From: Hyparrhenia diplandra
Lineage: Eukaryota > Streptophyta > Magnoliopsida > Poales > Poaceae
Direction of reading: 5' to 3'
Assembly: GCA_015847255.1 (NCBI GenBank)
Contig: JADLZK010001135.1
Span: 1-64,000, forward strand
Length of the DNA: 64,000 nt
Shown: positions 60,770 through 64,000 of the stretch, one piece after another
How the letters are laid out: the number at the start of each line of letters is the position of its first letter
Numbering within the stretch: the first letter of the stretch is position 1
The notes under the pieces: model-generated
What the model was told of the DNA's origin: nothing
What the model saw: the letters and a program-made list of their open reading frames with translations, nothing else
Database searches by the model: none
Translations under genes and position numbers: made by a program

Positions 60770-61585
60770 CGAAACAATAGATAGCCGACCATACAAGTGA
60801 TGCTCTCCTGAGAGGGCTCTGCAGAGCAGGGAGAATGGATGAAGCTCTGCAGGTCACAGAATACATGAAGAGACTATGGATGTGTTCCAGTGGCATCATC
60901 TTATACTCAGGTCATGCAACACCTATTTGCAATCGATCAGTGTGAAGAAGCATGTGGAGTGTTTGAAGAGATGCTAAAAAACAGTGTTGAACCAGATATT
61001 GTTACGTTCTATGGTACTCCTAAATCACCGTGAGCCGTTCATTGATTTTGATCGGATGGTTGTGATCACTTGTTACTTCCTAGGAGGTAATATGTGACAT
61101 ATATATTTATTCAATTTTTTATTTTGTAAAGTAGAATAAATTAGGAAAGTTTTAGATATAAAATTCTTTGTTTGGATTTGATTACTGCATGTGTGATCCG
61201 GTGGATATGGTAGTTTTTGTTTTGCAAATTTCGACTTCATATATTTTGATTACCATGTAATTTTACGTGTGAACTGATACACATGAATTTCCCTGGATGT
61301 GATTTGCGTGTGTGCCAACGTGACATGTTAGTGCGGTTTGCTTATCGTGTTAGGCTGTAATACATGATTGTGTGTACGTGATTTGTATGTGGTATACCTG
61401 GGCATACGTACTGTGGATAGAATACATTTAGCGTATTATGTTTAGAACTTTTCTGATCCAATAACAATACACTTTGATTGTAAATTTGTTTTTTATGTAT
61501 CGTCAGCCAACATTCGGACACATCACAATCTCGTAACGTGTCATGTGCGCCGGCAGGCTGCGGACTGCCACGGTCACACTTTACA

Positions 61586-61627
<42 letters not shown>

Positions 61628-63492
61628 AGAAGAAATTGCATGTTCCGATGATCCCCATACCACAGATTGGCATGCGGCTCGCAAAAGGAAAGGGGAGCAC
61701 CTGCTGATTTTTCTCTCCCCCACTTGCGGATTCGACATTGTTTCCTTTTTATAGATCAATTTATTAATTAGTTTAATATAAAATATCCAAAAAATTAAGG
61801 GCTCAGATTTATTTGAGATATTACCTCTTAACAAGTAAAAAGTGTACCGTAGCATAGCTCAGCACTGATTTGTGGGCATGTTCGCAGCGGACATATATCC
61901 AAAGCATGGGATGTCTTCAGGAATATCAATAAGAATGGTCAGAAACCCACATTGAAAGCATATACAGTGTTCATGCGAGAGCTCTGCAAGGTGTCCAGGC
62001 ACGTTGAGGCCGTAGCACTTCTGAAGGAAATGCTGGAATATGATTTCAGGCCTTCTGAGACAACTTTATGCTGGTTAATTTCTGCTTTACGTGACAAATC
62101 CTATTTGGAAGAGGCAATTTATGTTGAGAGAGTGCAGGCATCTTTTAATTTGCAAAATCCTAGAGATGGTTTGCAATTCGAACGGTCAGATGGCATTGAC
62201 AATGTTGATAAGTTTCAAAAAAATGCGCAAGTCTAATCCCCAAGAGAAAGAACTGGCATTGGAGTTCACTGTCTCTCCTTCAGATCAAAATGGTGAGGTC
62301 TCCAGTTTCACGCTTTCTGATGACACACATCAGAAAGAACAACAGGACTACAGTGATGGAGATGTCGAAGAAATATGTCGGATTCTGTCTTCTTCTGATG
62401 ATTGGGGTTCAACACAACAGGCACTGGAGATGAGATCAGTCCATTTTAGTCCTAATCTTGTTGATGCCATTTTGAAGCGTTGTAAAAGGAATAGCCGTGC
62501 TGCTTTGCAATTTTTTTCTCATGGGTTGGGAGACGGCCTTACTACATGCCTACTACAAAAACATACAATACTGCTATGAAACTTGCGGGTTCTGCAAAAA
62601 GATTTTAAGCACATGTGGTATCTGTACAGAGAAATGTTAAGGACCGGATGCTCCCCAACCGTGGATACATGGAATGTCATGGTCTGTCAGTATGGCAATG
62701 CTGGTCTGTCTGAAAAGGCCTTGAAGACATTCTGTGACATGAAGGAGTGTGGGTTTCTGCCTGATAAAACTACTTACTATCACCTGATAATGTACCTCAC
62801 CCAAAGCAAAGGGCGGAAAATAGATGTAGCAGTCACAATCTTCCAAGAAATGTGCCATGCAGGTCATATACCTGATAATAAGATACTTTCCGTGTATCTT
62901 TTGGCTCTATGTGAGTGTAGGGAAATAGCAGATGCAACATGGTTGCTCCAGAGACCAGTACATGTACGGGAGTCTAATCCATGCTTTACTAAGGAGGGAC
63001 AAATTTGAAGATGCTGTCACCAGACTTACAGAAATGAAGAACGAAGGGATACTTCAAAGCGCACATATATATACTTCATTCATTGTTTATTACTTTCAGA
63101 AGAGAGATGTTGTCAAGGCATTGGATGCGCTCAGGGAGATGAAACAGAATGGATGTGAGCCTACAGTCGTCACATACTCTGCTTTGATCCGTGGCTACAT
63201 GGCCATGGGTATGGTTTCAGAGGCTTGGGATGTTTTCCAACAAATGAAGCTGAAAGGACCTGCACCAGACTTCGAAACCTATTCCACATTCATGTCATGC
63301 CTATGTAAAGCAGGTAGATCAGAGGATGCGTTGTGTCTTATCCATGACATGCCATATTGTGGTTTCATTCCCAGTACAGTAAACTTCATGACTGTTGTCC
63401 ATGGCCTAAATGTGGAGGGTAAACATGAGCTTGCTGAGTCTGTTCTACGGTCAAAATGGCACTTGCGGAAGCAAAGAACCATCTCATGTTAG
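60770..63492 (+). pseudogene. Pentatricopeptide-repeat (PPR) protein gene, disrupted
   Basis: P-type PPR proteins bind organelle RNA through 35-residue helical repeats. The 5' part (60790-61016) has ALLRGLCRAGRMDEALQV and CEEACGVFEEMLKNSVEPD. The 3' part (61885-63492) has SKAWDVFRNINKNGQKPTLK, VEAVALLKEMLEYDFRP, GLSEKALKTFCDMKECGFLP, VVKALDALREMKQNGCEPT and VSEAWDVFQQMKLKGPAPD, ending before a stop at 63490. The parts are split by unrelated DNA at about 61017-61885. Frameshifts lie near 60905, in A7 at 62217-62223, in T7 at 62508-62514, in A5 near 62597, and near 62940. Several are homopolymers, so part of the damage may be sequence error. The internal insertion and the missing start make a functional gene unlikely as written. 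Confidence 0.8.
61017..61885. other. Insertion-like segment inside the PPR gene, with 37-A tract
   Basis: PPR coding stops after VTFYGT and resumes at SGHISKAWDV; the 0.87 kb between has no PPR sequence. It contains an A run of about 37 at 61588-61624. I found no terminal repeats or target duplication, so an intron or a degraded insertion are both possible. Confidence 0.5.
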
Positions 63493-64000
63493 TTTTGCTT
63501 CTCTCATGCAGTCATGCTGCCAAAATGTTTGATGGCGTTTACAACTTGAACTGCAAGATTCAATGTTCATTGAATTTTCTTGTAACAAACATATGGTACA
63601 GATATCTGACGCATCAGCAATTCAGCATGGTAAACTAGGACCAGAGATGTAGAAAGGTACAGTAAAAATCGTTGTGAGGACTGACTCGATGTGGCATGTC
63701 GTACTGCTTACTCAGAGACAGGCGAATCCCAGTGAGTTTACTCAGGACAAAGGTATCACGAGCATCAAGGGACTAAGACGCCAGAAGTAACACACCCCGG
63801 TATTCTGCTGCTTCTACATTGAGTATTTTATTGGTATTATACATGAACAAAAAAAATCAATGCTTGTTTGAAAATATCCAATTTTAGGTGCTTTTAGTGA
63901 TTCCAAAATACAAAAATTATTGCCCCCTGTGCCAACTAAAATTGTACTATAATCTTTCTAGATTTTTAGTTATGATTAGATCCAATTGATTTTGTTCTGG
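63493..64000. other. PPR 3' flank, no further gene seen
   Basis: Probable 3' UTR and AT-rich spacer; nothing else recognised before the window ends. Confidence 0.5.

Overview
The window is nuclear DNA from a grass (Poaceae; a panicoid is my guess). The genes are split by GT-AG introns, and exons are GC-rich at the 5' side of several genes. Intergenic DNA is full of grass-type transposons: PIF/Tourist MITEs with GGCCTTGTTTAG ends, Mutator-like elements (MULEs) with 9-bp target duplications, Helitrons ending in CTAG, hAT elements and an LTR element without coding capacity. I saw no bacterial operon, CRISPR array, rRNA or convincing tRNA.

Layout, left to right. 1-1.5 kb: repeat DNA with a 0.4-kb fold-back. 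1.7-2.7 kb (+): two-exon E2 ubiquitin-conjugating enzyme with a TATA box and an uORF. 3.8-6.3 kb (-): nine-exon DHHC protein S-acyltransferase. 6.76-12.25 kb: Pack-MULE-like element holding an anthocyanidin-synthase fragment and a possible chimeric three-exon gene. 13.3-13.7 kb: promoter-like segment followed by a MITE. 15.0-19.2 kb (-): nepenthesin-type aspartic protease with a 2.85-kb intron. 20.0-21.2 kb: tandem duplication whose second copy took a MITE. 22.0-29.8 kb: MULE with about 50-bp terminal inverted repeats and a perfect 9-bp target duplication, filled by a non-autonomous LTR retrotransposon. 31.8-32.5 kb: hAT element with a perfect 8-bp target duplication. 33.4-38.0 kb (+): nine-exon CLC chloride channel/transporter of the CLC-e/f type. 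39.4-45.3 kb: two tandem copies of an XRI1-like gene (-), both broken. 45.6-49.2 kb (-): dead hAT transposase interrupted by two later insertions. 49.3-49.9 kb (+): intact intronless 174-aa gene of unknown function with a clear TATA box. 52.2-52.5 kb: minisatellite. 53.0-55.3 and 59.1-60.2 kb: two Helitrons (-). 60.8-63.5 kb (+): disrupted pentatricopeptide-repeat gene.

The recognisable host genes serve unrelated housekeeping and stress roles: ubiquitin transfer, palmitoylation, secreted proteolysis, organelle or Golgi anion transport, organelle RNA processing and possibly DNA repair. They do not form a cluster. The most striking cross-window pattern is that nearly every multi-exon gene carries one-base indels, mostly in short homopolymers, that break an otherwise conserved reading frame. 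This looks more like base-calling error in a draft long-read assembly than parallel gene death. I therefore annotate the E2, acyltransferase, protease and CLC loci as genes and flag each break. No new biological system was found; the main interest is gene capture and nesting of transposons.
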